Of a stretch of DNA of 64,000 nucleotides, positions 1 through 7,678 are shown piece after piece; within the stretch, counting starts at the first letter, position 1, and each line of letters opens with the position of its first letter. A model generated the notes under the pieces. The model made no database searches and was not told the DNA's origin. It saw only the letters and a program-made list of their open reading frames with translations. Origin of the DNA: CAVUAT01 sp963739545 (GTDB taxonomy: Bacteria; Actinomycetota; Thermoleophilia; Solirubrobacterales; 70-9); contig CAVUAT010000011.1 of assembly GCA_963739545.1 (NCBI GenBank), forward strand, positions 893,371-957,370, given 5' to 3'. The position numbers and the translations under genes are program-made.

Positions 1-133
1 GCGTCGCCCCGGCGGCGGGCAACGAGTGGAGGATCAGGCGCGCCGCGAGCTCGGGGTCCTGCTTTGACATCCGTTGCAGCGCCTGGGTGGCGGTGCCGCC
101 CGACCCGTCGGGGACGTCTCCGTTGCTGGGCAT
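1..133 (-). CDS. hypothetical protein, 5' part only
   Basis: The first 44 codons of a minus-strand gene that runs off the left edge. The start is the ATG at 133, preceded by a purine-rich Shine-Dalgarno run (GGAGGAGGAGAGG) directly upstream. The visible peptide begins MPSNGDVPDG and contains QALQRMSKQDPELAARLIL, a polar then amphipathic helical stretch. No family can be assigned from so short a piece. It is divergent from the oxidase-like operon that starts at 269. Confidence 0.55.
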   Translation of the reverse strand, partial: MPSNGDVPDGSGGTATQALQRMSKQDPELAARLILHSLPAAGAT

Positions 134-253
134 CCTCTCCTCCTCCGCTCACCGCAATGGCCCGGTGTGGCCTGCGCGCGATTCTGTCAGAAGCGACGGC
201 GTTTGGCTGGCCAGCCAGACCCTCGGCCGGGGACGCCCGCGGTAGCCGCGTAA

Positions 254-259
254 TAGACT
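254..259 (+). promoter_or_regulatory. possible -10 box (TAGACT)
   Basis: TANNNT hexamer ending 9 nt before the TTG at 269. It is slightly further from the start than the 6-8 nt seen at other leaderless-type starts in this window, so the assignment is tentative. Confidence 0.35.
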
Positions 260-268
260 GGCGCCGCC

Positions 269-1054
269 TTGCTTGGCCCCGAGACAGGACACTCGCCGAA
301 CGCCGACGACATGAACGCCCTCTACTGGGTGATGCTGCTGATCGCCGGCGCCCTGTTCCTGGTCGTCAACGGCGCGCTGATCGCCCTCGCCGTGCGATTC
401 CGCGCCAAGCGCGGCGTGCAGCCCCGGCGCCTTCACAGCCGCCCGCGCGCGATGTTCGGAGTCGGCGCCCTCTTCGGGACGCTGGCCGTGATCGTCTTCG
501 TCGCCGGGGTGATCGTCACCGAGAACGCATCCGAGGTCGAGGGCTCCGGCCCCGACGGCCTGCAGGCTTCGGCGGGCCGCACCGTGCAGCGCGACGTCTC
601 GGTCCCCGCCGACGTCGAGCCACTCGTGATCGAGGCCACGGCCCAGCAGTGGATCTGGCGATACGAGTACCCGGACGGGACCTACTCCTACTACGACCTC
701 GTGGTCCCGGTCGACACCGCGATCGTCGTCAAGCTGGGCTCCACCGACGTCGTGCACCGCTGGTGGGTGCCGGGGCTCGGCGGCAAGTTCGATGCCGTCC
801 CCGACCAGTCCCACCAGACGTGGTTCAAGGCCGACGAGGAGGGCAGCTTCGACGGCGCCTCCTACCAGTTCTCCGGCGCCTCCTACGCGGCCATGCGCAC
901 CCGCGTGCAGGCGCTCAGCGTCTCAGACTACGAGGCCTGGCTCGCCGATCAGGCCGACGGGATCCAGGAGGCGCAGGACTTCGTCCAGGCCGAGGTCGAG
1001 GCCGACACCGAGCTCGCCGACCCCGACGAGTCCGACCCGGCGGGCGCGCAGTGA
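269..1054 (+). CDS. oxidase subunit II-like protein lacking CuA ligands
   Basis: A 261-aa protein with the architecture of cytochrome c oxidase subunit II: two N-terminal membrane helices (about residues 20-42 and 62-84) and a C-terminal cupredoxin domain with the family signature AQQWIWRYEYPDG and VVHRWWVPG. The CuA loop is degenerate. Aligned with the orthodox ctaC at 13702-14478 (CTELCGLGHSTM), this protein reads SYQFSGASYAAM, so both cysteines become serine (S198, S202) and the second histidine becomes tyrosine (Y206); H163 and M209 remain. It cannot build a binuclear CuA site. It overlaps the subunit I-like gene by 4 bp (GTGA). Start is the TTG at 269, behind a TAGACT box; ATG at 311 is the alternative and has no good ribosome site. 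Confidence 0.88.
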   Translation: MLGPETGHSPNADDMNALYWVMLLIAGALFLVVNGALIALAVRFRAKRGVQPRRLHSRPRAMFGVGALFGTLAVIVFVAGVIVTENASEVEGSGPDGLQASAGRTVQRDVSVPADVEPLVIEATAQQWIWRYEYPDGTYSYYDLVVPVDTAIVVKLGSTDVVHRWWVPGLGGKFDAVPDQSHQTWFKADEEGSFDGASYQFSGASYAAMRTRVQALSVSDYEAWLADQADGIQEAQDFVQAEVEADTELADPDESDPAGAQ

Positions 1055-2769
1055 CCGGCGTCGGCAACGGCCGAGCGTTCCCGGCGCAGCGGCCCGAGCT
1101 CGTAACTAACTCGCTTCCCCAGCGCCGACCGGCGTGGATCGAGACGGCGACCAGCACCGACCACAAGGACGTCGGGCGCATGTTCATCGCCGCCGCGCTG
1201 TCCTTCCTCGCCATCGCGCTGCTCGAGTTCATGCTGATGCGCCTGCAGCTCGCGATCCCCGAGAACACGCTGATCGAGCCCGTCACCTTCAACCGCCTGC
1301 TCTCGGTCTTCAGCGCCAGCGCCGTGGTCCTGTTCGCGGTGCCGCTCGCGATCGGGCTCTTCACCTACATCGTGCCGCTGCAGATCGGCGCCCGCTCGCT
1401 CGCCTTCCCGAAGCTCGCTTTGTTCTCGGTCTGGATCTTCATCCTCGGCGGGGCGACTCTCTACGCCAGCTTCGTCTACACCCCGCCCGAGGCCGGCTTC
1501 AACTCGCTGCCGCCGCTCGCCGACGCGCCGTTCATCGACAACAACGGCCCCAACGTCTGGCTCACAGCGGTAGGCCTCAGCGCCCTCGGCTTCACACTTC
1601 AGTCGATCAACCTGATCGTGACCATCTCGAGGATGCGCGCGCCCGGCCTCGCCTGGCGCCGCCTGCCCCCCTTCACCTTCGCGGCCACCGTCTCGAGCTG
1701 GGTGATGGTCGTCGCCGGCCCGGCGATGCTGGCCGCGATGGTGATGCTGCTGATCGACCGCCAGTTCGACGGCGTCTTCTTCGACCCGGGCGAGAGCGGC
1801 GCACCGACCTACTACCAGCACCTGACATGGCTCTTCTTCACCGGCTGCTATCTGCTGTTCGTGCTCCCGGCGGCCGGCGCGATCTCCGAGATCCTGCCCG
1901 CCTTGTCGCGCAAGCCGCTCCCCTCGCGCGGCGCCGTCGCCGCCTCCATGATTGCGATCGCCGTCCTCGGGATGCTCGCCTGGATGCAGAACATGTTCAC
2001 GGCCTCGATCCCAATCGGCCTCCTCTACGCGGCGATGGCGGCGGCGCTGCTGCTCCTGGTCCCGTTCGGCGTCCTCTTCGTCAACTGGCTCGCGACGCTG
2101 GCCTTCGGGTCGATCGAGCTGCGGGCGCCGATGCTTTTCGCGCTCGGCGCGATCTCGACGCTTTCGATCGGCCTCGCCGCCGAGCTCCTCCACGCCGTCA
2201 TCCCCGTCAACTGGCTGCTGGCCGACACAGCCGACGCGACGGCTGCGACCGGCTACGTCTTCGTAGGGGGGCCGATCCTGGGCGGATTCGCCGCGCTCTA
2301 CTACTGGTTCCCGAAGATGACCGGACGGACCGTGGGCGAGAGCCTCGCCAGGGGCGCGTTCGCGGCGATCCTGATCGGCGCGCACCTGACCCTGCTGCCG
2401 ATGTTCCTCGCGGGCCTCGAGGGCCAGCCGGTGGACGTCTACGAGTTCTTCGACACCGGCAACCTCGCGACGCTGAACCTGATCTCGACGATCGGCGCCG
2501 TGATCCTGATCGCGGGCATCGTCGCCGCGACCGCCAACCTATACGTGAGCGTGCGCGGCGGCGCCCGCGCCGGGCACGACCCGTGGCACGGCGAGAGCCT
2601 CGAGTGGCTGACCCCGTCGCCGCCTCCGGCCCACAACTTCGACGTGATCCCGGACGTGCGCAGCGCCGAGCCGATGCGCGACATTCGCGACGCGGTGCGG
2701 AACCGCAAGGCGCATGCTCCCGCGCCTAGCGAGGCCGAGACAGCCGAAAGCGGCGAGCCGGTAGCCTGA
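1051..2769 (+). CDS. oxidase subunit I-like protein lacking all haem/Cu ligands
   Basis: A 572-aa, roughly twelve-helix membrane protein clearly homologous to cytochrome c oxidase subunit I: it keeps TSTDHKDVGRMF near the N-terminus, YIVPLQIGA, YWFPKMTGR and the C-terminal SPPPAHNFDVIP. Against the orthodox ctaD at 11736-13643 every metal ligand is replaced: low-spin haem histidines become F87 and G401, the haem a3 histidine becomes A399, the CuB histidines become T264, Q313 and N314, and the cross-linked tyrosine becomes L268. The D-channel aspartate (APDMAFP) is also lost (ARSLAFP). GTG start at 1051 overlaps the upstream stop. The reading frame is intact, so this looks like a maintained protein rather than a decayed gene. 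Function unknown; haem-copper oxygen chemistry is excluded by these residues. Confidence 0.9.
   Translation: MTGVGNGRAFPAQRPELVTNSLPQRRPAWIETATSTDHKDVGRMFIAAALSFLAIALLEFMLMRLQLAIPENTLIEPVTFNRLLSVFSASAVVLFAVPLAIGLFTYIVPLQIGARSLAFPKLALFSVWIFILGGATLYASFVYTPPEAGFNSLPPLADAPFIDNNGPNVWLTAVGLSALGFTLQSINLIVTISRMRAPGLAWRRLPPFTFAATVSSWVMVVAGPAMLAAMVMLLIDRQFDGVFFDPGESGAPTYYQHLTWLFFTGCYLLFVLPAAGAISEILPALSRKPLPSRGAVAASMIAIAVLGMLAWMQNMFTASIPIGLLYAAMAAALLLLVPFGVLFVNWLATLAFGSIELRAPMLFALGAISTLSIGLAAELLHAVIPVNWLLADTADATAATGYVFVGGPILGGFAALYYWFPKMTGRTVGESLARGAFAAILIGAHLTLLPMFLAGLEGQPVDVYEFFDTGNLATLNLISTIGAVILIAGIVAATANLYVSVRGGARAGHDPWHGESLEWLTPSPPPAHNFDVIPDVRSAEPMRDIRDAVRNRKAHAPAPSEAETAESGEPVA
2762..2767 (+). promoter_or_regulatory. 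-10 box TAGCCT of ctaA
   Basis: TAGCCT ends 7 nt before the ATG at 2775, so ctaA may have its own leaderless transcript in addition to read-through from the upstream oxidase-like genes. Confidence 0.45.
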
Positions 2770-2774
2770 CTCGG

Positions 2775-3875
2775 ATGGACGGCCCCCGTGCCGGCGGCGG
2801 CGCTGACCAGCTCCGTCGGTTTCGCCGGCTTGCAGACCTAACGGTTCTCGCGACGTTCGCCCTCATCACGCTGGGCGGGATCGTCCGTGTCAGCGAGTCC
2901 GGCCTCGGCTGTGGGCCCGGCGGCAGCGGCACCGAGGGCTGGCCGCTTTGCAACGGCTCCGCGGTCCCCTTCTTCAACAACACCGAGGTGATCATCGAGT
3001 TCTCCCATCGCGCGCTGGCCGCGATCGTGACGGCGCTGATCGTCGGCCTCGCCTGGGTCGCCTATCGCCACCTCCGCACCCCGGGTGGCGCGGCAGACCT
3101 GAACTGGCCGCTCAGGGCCACGGTCGCGGCCGGGCTCCTCGTCCTCGTGCAGGCGGGACTCGGAGGCCTGACGGTCGAGAAGAGCCTCGCCGAGGAGCTC
3201 GTCGCCGCCCACCTCGGCCTGGCCATGATCCTGATCGGACTGCTGCTCTGGATCGCACTTCGCGCCCGCATCGAGATCTCAGCCGCGGCCGGCACCAACG
3301 GCTCCGAGCCCGCCGAATCGCGCTCCCTGACCCCGCCCGGCGGCCCTGTCCGCGGCCTCAAGCCCCTCGCGGCCGTCGCCGCCGGCCTGCTGCTCTGCGC
3401 GATCGTCGCGGGCGGCTACGTCGCCGGCACCGAGGAGGAGGGCCTGCGCGGCCAGGGGGTCAACGTCGCGGGCGCCCACACGGCATGCGGCGAGGCCTTC
3501 CCGACCTGCCTCGACGACCGCATCCTTCCCTTCGGCGAGAGCCGGCTCGCCGACATCCAGCTCACCCACCGCGTCTTCGTGTACGCCGCGACACTCGCGA
3601 TCGTGCTGCTTCTGATCGTCGCCTTCCGCCGGGGGGTGCGCTCCCGCCTGCTCGCCGTGGCGGCGCTGCTGCTCTTCAGCCAGATCCTGCTCGGCGCGCT
3701 CAACGTCTGGCTCGGCGAGCACGCGACCCTGATCGTGGCCCACCTCGTAACCGCGACCCTGCTCTGGAGCAGCCTGGTGCTGATCGGCTATCGCTTCGCC
3801 CTCGCCCCTTCGCCGGCCGGGGCGCCGGCCGGCGCCAAGTCGCCCAGGCCGCAGAGCGCGACGGCGGCCGCCTGA
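2775..3875 (+). CDS. ctaA: haem A synthase
   Basis: A 366-aa eight-helix membrane enzyme that oxidises the C8 methyl of haem O to a formyl group, giving haem A for aa3 oxidases. Four haem-binding histidines sit in the expected helices: EFSHRALA (H78), VAAHLGLA (H146), LTHRVFVY (H264) and VAHLVTAT (H322). Two extracytoplasmic cysteine pairs are present (C46/C59 and C237/C244), as in the Bacillus/actinobacterial type. It starts 5 bp after the ligand-free subunit I-like gene and is followed 13 bp later by ctaB, forming a haem A synthesis unit. Confidence 0.95.
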   Translation: MDGPRAGGGADQLRRFRRLADLTVLATFALITLGGIVRVSESGLGCGPGGSGTEGWPLCNGSAVPFFNNTEVIIEFSHRALAAIVTALIVGLAWVAYRHLRTPGGAADLNWPLRATVAAGLLVLVQAGLGGLTVEKSLAEELVAAHLGLAMILIGLLLWIALRARIEISAAAGTNGSEPAESRSLTPPGGPVRGLKPLAAVAAGLLLCAIVAGGYVAGTEEEGLRGQGVNVAGAHTACGEAFPTCLDDRILPFGESRLADIQLTHRVFVYAATLAIVLLLIVAFRRGVRSRLLAVAALLLFSQILLGALNVWLGEHATLIVAHLVTATLLWSSLVLIGYRFALAPSPAGAPAGAKSPRPQSATAAA

Positions 3876-3888
3876 TGGGTGCCCGTCG

Positions 3889-4884
3889 ATGAGCGTCCAG
3901 GCGAAACGCGACCCGGTCCTTCGCCCCGCGACGAAGCCCGCCGCTCCCAACGGCAACGGCTCAGCGCACGGCTCCGCCAACGGCGCCGCCCAGGTCGGCA
4001 CGCGCGAGCGGGTGATGCGCGACGCAATCGCGACCGCCAACGACTACGTCAGCCTGACCAAGCCGCGGATCATCTCGCTGCTGCTCCTGACCACCGTGGC
4101 GACGATGTTCGTCGCCGACCCAGCGGGCCCGGCGCTGTCGACGATCCTCTGGACGATGCTCGGCGGCTACCTCGCCGCGGGCGGGGCCGGCGCGATCAAC
4201 CACTACATCGAGCGCGAGCGGGATGCCCGCATGGAGCGCACGAGCAAGCGGCCGATAGCAAGCGGCCGCATCAGCCCGGCGCGGGGGCTCATCTTCGGCA
4301 TCACCCTCGGCGTGCTCGCCACGGCCCAGCTCGCTCTCACCGTGAACGTCCTCGCCGCGGCCCTGTCCGCCGCAGGCCTGCTCGGCTACGTCTTCGTCTA
4401 TACGCTCTGGCTCAAGCCCCGCACGCCGCATAACATCGTGCTCGGCGGCGCCGCCGGGGCTATCCCTCCGCTCGTCGGCTGGGCCGCCGCGACCGGCGAG
4501 CTCTCGGCCCAGGCACTGTGGCCGTTCGCGATCGTCTTCTTCTGGACCCCGCCGCACTTCTGGGCCCTCTCGCTGCTGATCGCCGACGACTACGCCAAGA
4601 CCGGCGTCCCGATGCTGCCGGTGGTCCGCGGCGAGAACGCGACCCGCCGCCAGATCCTGGGCTACTCCGGCCTGCTGCTGCTGGTCAGCCTCGGCCCCGT
4701 CGCCACCGGCCTGCTCGGCACGTTCTACCTCGTCTCGGCACTCCTGCTCGGCGCCGGCTTCATCGCCCTCGCGGCCGTCCTGCTGCGAAATCCCTCGCGC
4801 CCCGCGGCCCGCCGCCTGTACCTGAGCTCGCTCGCCTACCTCGCGCTCCTCTTCATCGCGATGGCGATCGACCGCGCCGCCTAG
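3889..4884 (+). CDS. ctaB: protohaem IX farnesyltransferase (haem O synthase)
   Basis: A 331-aa UbiA-superfamily prenyltransferase that adds a farnesyl group to haem B to give haem O, the substrate of CtaA. The first aspartate-rich motif is NHYIERERDARMERT (about residues 104-118), followed by SKRPIASGRI; the second conserved region is WTPPHFWALSLL with DDYAKTGVPMLPVVRGE. About nine membrane helices are predicted. The N-terminal 40 residues are polar and probably cytoplasmic. The gene ends convergent with the hydrolase at 4927. Confidence 0.95.
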   Translation: MSVQAKRDPVLRPATKPAAPNGNGSAHGSANGAAQVGTRERVMRDAIATANDYVSLTKPRIISLLLLTTVATMFVADPAGPALSTILWTMLGGYLAAGGAGAINHYIERERDARMERTSKRPIASGRISPARGLIFGITLGVLATAQLALTVNVLAAALSAAGLLGYVFVYTLWLKPRTPHNIVLGGAAGAIPPLVGWAAATGELSAQALWPFAIVFFWTPPHFWALSLLIADDYAKTGVPMLPVVRGENATRRQILGYSGLLLLVSLGPVATGLLGTFYLVSALLLGAGFIALAAVLLRNPSRPAARRLYLSSLAYLALLFIAMAIDRAA

Positions 4885-4910
4885 CCCCTCGCCGTACGCA
4901 TTCGGGGGCT
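4883..4910. terminator. possible bidirectional terminator
   Basis: AGCCCC and GGGGCT arms flank an 18-nt loop between the convergent ctaB and hydrolase genes. There is no T-run, so this is a weak call. Confidence 0.3.
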
Positions 4911-4926
4911 GGAACTGCGCGGGCGC

Positions 4927-5775
4927 TCAGCCGGCCCCGTCGCCGGCGGTTCTCGGACCGGCCGCGCTCTTGCCCCTGGCGTGCTCGACCGCCCACTCCA
5001 GCACCTCGTCGGCGATCTTCTCCCAGCCGTCCGCAGCGATCATCAGGTGCGGGCCCTCGTACTCGGTGATCTCCGTAACGGTGTCTGACTTGTAGTGCTT
5101 GTGGTTTGACTGCTGGATCGACGGCGGCATGATGTGGTCCTCGCTGCCGGACACGAACAGCAGCGGGGCACGGTCGTCGTTCTTGTAGTTCACCGCAGTG
5201 TCCTGGGGCCCGGGGATGAAGTTGGCCGTGACGCTGTCGAACAGGATCCGGCCCGAGGCGGGGATGGCGTACCGCTCGTAGAGCTCATGTGCCTGGTCCT
5301 CCGGCATGCCGTTGGTGAACGCGTAGTTCCACTGCTCAAACGTGAATCCGACCGCCTTGTGATGGTTCGCCGGGTTCTTCAACACGGGCCACGTGGACTT
5401 CGCCTGCGACGGTGGCACGATCCGCACCCCCTCCGTCGGAGCCGAGTTCAGTGCCACGCCTGCAGCACCGTAGCCGTGGTCCAGCAGCACCTGGGTGAAT
5501 GCGCCGCCCGCCGAGTGGCCGATGATGATCGGGTCGGAGTCCAGCTCCTGGATCGCGTTCTCGAAGTTCTCGACGATCGCCGGCACGCGAGCTTCCACGA
5601 TGGGCGTGTCGTCTTCGTTCAACGCCTCCACCTCCACCTCGAAGCCGGGATAGGGGGGCGCGATCACCGTGTACCCCTTCGCCTCGTAGTGAGCGATCCA
5701 GTTTTCCCAGCTCCGAGGGGTCACCCAGAAGCCGTGGACGAGGACGATGCTGTCGGGGGCGGAGCCGTTGCTCAT
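4927..5775 (-). CDS. alpha/beta hydrolase
   Basis: A 282-aa alpha/beta-hydrolase-fold protein with the oxyanion motif LVHGFW near the N-terminus, nucleophile elbow GHSAGG, acid residue in SGSEDHIMPP and catalytic histidine in YEGPHLM. No signal peptide is seen, so it is probably cytoplasmic. Substrate cannot be inferred. The ATG at 5775 is preferred over the one at 5781 because a GAAAGGA ribosome site overlaps the upstream ATG and is correctly spaced for the downstream one. Confidence 0.85.
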   Translation of the reverse strand: MSNGSAPDSIVLVHGFWVTPRSWENWIAHYEAKGYTVIAPPYPGFEVEVEALNEDDTPIVEARVPAIVENFENAIQELDSDPIIIGHSAGGAFTQVLLDHGYGAAGVALNSAPTEGVRIVPPSQAKSTWPVLKNPANHHKAVGFTFEQWNYAFTNGMPEDQAHELYERYAIPASGRILFDSVTANFIPGPQDTAVNYKNDDRAPLLFVSGSEDHIMPPSIQQSNHKHYKSDTVTEITEYEGPHLMIAADGWEKIADEVLEWAVEHARGKSAAGPRTAGDGAG

Positions 5776-5834
5776 GGGCATCCTTTCGTTAGGGAGTCGG
5801 GGACCGCCGACAGGGTATTCGTCCTGTGGCCACG

Positions 5835-6587
5835 CTAGGCGACGTCGAATGAGATCGCACCTGCGTAGCCTTGGCCGTCGGCGCTGACCGGGACGACGAG
5901 TGCCTCTTCATAGATGAAGTCGTTGCGGTTGAACGTCTCGCGGCCCGTACGGGAGGCGTACGGATCGCGCTCGAAGACCTTCTCCGAGATGGCATCGTCG
6001 AAGTAGAGCTGCGTGGTCAGCACGGTGGCGTTGTCGACGTGAACCTTGGCGTGAATGTGGACCGTGCGGCCCTGGTACCAGCCGGGGTAGATCGTCTCGA
6101 ACTGGACAATGCCGTCGGCGTCGGTGACCTGGGCGCCGCGCAGGTACCTGTTGTCGCCGGTGCCCCCGCCCCCGGTGGGCGACCCACCCGCGGCCTGGGA
6201 TTCTGACTCGAAGCCCGAGTACACGCCCCCGGCATCGCAGTGCCAGATGTCGACGACGGCGTTCGAGATCGGCGCGCAGGCCTCCGCGCCGCGGACCCGC
6301 AGGGCCAGGCGCAGCCGAACGCCGTCGCGGTCCTCGGTGATGTCGCTGCGGATCGAGTTCGCGTCGAAGTAGTACGGGCCCTCGGTCTCCTCGGGTGTCA
6401 GAGTGCAGGCCGAGTCCTCACCGAACAGCGCCGTCAGGTCCTTGCCGGTCTGCGGCTGCACCGTCGCGGTGGTTCCCGTCGTCGTCTCGACGCTCGCGGT
6501 CGTGTTGTCGCCGCCGGCTCCGCACGCGGCGAGCAGGGCCCCGAGGCCGACCGAACCGGCCCCGGCCAGGGCTTTGCGCCTGCTCAT
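5835..6587 (-). CDS. intradiol ring-cleavage dioxygenase-like Tat lipoprotein
   Basis: A 250-aa exported protein starting MSRRKALAGAG with a twin-arginine-like N-region and a lipobox (LLAAC), so it is probably a Tat-exported lipoprotein. The mature part shows the intradiol dioxygenase core: TEGPYYFD supplies the first iron tyrosine, and IYPGWYQGRTVHIHAKV supplies the second tyrosine and two histidine ligands. Family members cleave catechols between the hydroxyls; extracytoplasmic lipoprotein versions are known, and their substrate is unclear. The longer upstream reading frame is rejected because only the start at 6587 gives a sensible signal peptide. Confidence 0.82.
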   Translation of the reverse strand: MSRRKALAGAGSVGLGALLAACGAGGDNTTASVETTTGTTATVQPQTGKDLTALFGEDSACTLTPEETEGPYYFDANSIRSDITEDRDGVRLRLALRVRGAEACAPISNAVVDIWHCDAGGVYSGFESESQAAGGSPTGGGGTGDNRYLRGAQVTDADGIVQFETIYPGWYQGRTVHIHAKVHVDNATVLTTQLYFDDAISEKVFERDPYASRTGRETFNRNDFIYEEALVVPVSADGQGYAGAISFDVA

Positions 6588-6664
6588 CTGCCTGTCGAAG
6601 GGACCGCTCACCCTGGGGAAGATGACAGCAGAAGATGAGGGGAAGCTAGGACTCGCCCGTTGGA

Positions 6665-6670
6665 TAGGCT
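6665..6670 (+). promoter_or_regulatory. -10 box TAGGCT
   Basis: TAGGCT ends 8 nt before the ATG at 6679; leaderless-type promoter for the small membrane-protein pair. Confidence 0.5.
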
Positions 6671-6678
6671 TCCGCCTC

Positions 6679-6789
6679 ATGGATCGGACCCGAGCCCGCT
6701 CGAACATCGCCTCCGGCCTCAAGGTCGCGTCCGTCGCGCTGCTCGTGTTCGGCCTCGCCTTCTACGTCACCGTGCTCTACATCGCATGA
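6679..6789 (+). CDS. 36-aa single-span membrane peptide
   Basis: A small ORF starting MDRTRARSN with one hydrophobic helix (SVALLVFGLAFYVTVLY), basic at the N-terminus. The start is supported by a TAGGCT box 8 nt upstream and by tight spacing (7 bp) to the next gene, a two-helix oxidase-subunit-like protein. Position beside oxidase genes suggests a small accessory subunit of the respiratory complex, which is inference only. Confidence 0.55.
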   Translation: MDRTRARSNIASGLKVASVALLVFGLAFYVTVLYIA

Positions 6790-6796
6790 CGACGCA

Positions 6797-7048
6797 ATGA
6801 CCCAGCCTGAGCAGGCCACCGAGCGCGTCTACCTCAGCGGCCCAACCTGGGCGCCCGTGCTGACGGGCGTCGGGCTCACGGTCACGGTGATCGGCCTCTA
6901 CGCCTGGTGGCCTTACTCGATCGTCGGCCTAGCGGTCATGCTGTTCGGAATCGTCGGGTGGCTGCGAAGCAACAAGGCGGACATCGCCCGGATGCCGATC
7001 GAGCAGCACACAGACACCGCCCCAATCCCCTTGTCTGGCCGGGAATAA
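6797..7048 (+). CDS. small two-helix membrane protein, oxidase subunit IV-like
   Basis: An 83-aa protein with two hydrophobic helices (about residues 18-36 and 40-58) separated by a WWPYS turn and a polar C-terminus. Size and topology resemble the actinobacterial cytochrome c oxidase subunit IV (CtaF) class, and it lies between two oxidase loci, but no diagnostic residue can be pointed to. Probably co-transcribed with the 36-aa peptide upstream. Confidence 0.6.
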   Translation: MTQPEQATERVYLSGPTWAPVLTGVGLTVTVIGLYAWWPYSIVGLAVMLFGIVGWLRSNKADIARMPIEQHTDTAPIPLSGRE

Positions 7049-7054
7049 CCCGGC
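7038..7054 (+). terminator. stem-loop at the end of the small membrane-protein operon
   Basis: GCCGGG-AATAA-CCCGGC, a perfect 6-bp stem whose loop contains the TAA stop codon of the preceding gene. No T-run follows. Confidence 0.35.
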
Positions 7055-7065
7055 AAGACCACCAG

Positions 7066-7101
7066 CCGGCATCTACTCGGCTCCGCCTGCGGGGATGCCG
7101 G
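7066..7101. terminator. bidirectional stem-loop
   Basis: CCGGCATC and GATGCCGG form an 8-bp perfect stem between convergent genes ending at 7048 and 7152. Probably limits read-through in both directions. Confidence 0.4.
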
Positions 7102-7151
7102 GCTGCAGCGCAATCGCGAGGGCAGGAGGGCCGGCGCCCGAGACTTCGCTA

Positions 7152-7553
7152 TTACGGCGGGGTGATCGAACTGGTCGCGCCGACGCGCGTCCAGACCCGG
7201 ACGATGTCGCGCATCGAGAGCACTCCGGCCAACTCGCCGTTGTCGACGACCACCAGGTGGCGGATGCCGAGCTTCACCATCTCCTCAGCCGCGCGCTCGA
7301 GGCTCCAGTCGGGCGGCGCCGAGATCACGCTGCCGCTCATGTGATCGGCGACCTTTGCCGTGTCGGGATCCTCGCCGCTCCCGACGGCGAGCAGCACATC
7401 GCGCTCGGTGATGATCCTCGGAGCAGGCGACTCCTCGTCGAAGACGAGGGCGGCTCCTGTTCCCTTCTCGCTCATCTTGGCTGCGGCCTGGCGCAGAGTG
7501 TGCGCAGGACCGACTGCCAGGACCACGCTCGACATCCCCTCGCGAACCTCCAT
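7152..7553 (-). CDS. CBS-domain protein
   Basis: A 133-aa protein made of a single CBS pair (Bateman module): the first repeat contains TLRQAAAKMSEKGTGAALVF and the second SLERAAEEMVKLGIRHLVVV with the typical GVLSMRDIV end. Such stand-alone modules usually bind adenine nucleotides and act as energy or redox sensors. No fused enzyme domain is present. Start ATG 7553 has a good AAAGGAG ribosome site. Confidence 0.88.
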   Translation of the reverse strand: MEVREGMSSVVLAVGPAHTLRQAAAKMSEKGTGAALVFDEESPAPRIITERDVLLAVGSGEDPDTAKVADHMSGSVISAPPDWSLERAAEEMVKLGIRHLVVVDNGELAGVLSMRDIVRVWTRVGATSSITPP

Positions 7554-7662
7554 CTCGCTCCTTTCCGCCTTTCGCCCGGGTCGCTAGTGCCGTTCGGCTC
7601 AAAGCCTATCCGACGCCTGCGCGGAAGGCGAACCGTGCCTGAGGCCGACGGTCTCGGCCATA

Positions 7663-7668
7663 TAGGAT
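7663..7668 (+). promoter_or_regulatory. -10 box TAGGAT of the cytochrome c gene
   Basis: TAGGAT, within TATAGGATT, lies 10 nt before the ATG at 7679. No ribosome site is visible, so the transcript may be nearly leaderless. Confidence 0.4.
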
Positions 7669-7678
7669 TCGCCTTCGA

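Noticed and set aside
64..1050. A long open frame running into the subunit I-like gene from upstream
   Set aside because: It is an out-of-frame, arginine-rich reading of the subunit II-like gene; the real start is GTG 1051 overlapping its stop.
949..2385. A 478-codon antisense frame over the subunit I-like gene
   Set aside because: Charged low-complexity translation typical of antisense high-GC DNA; the sense strand shows clear oxidase homology.
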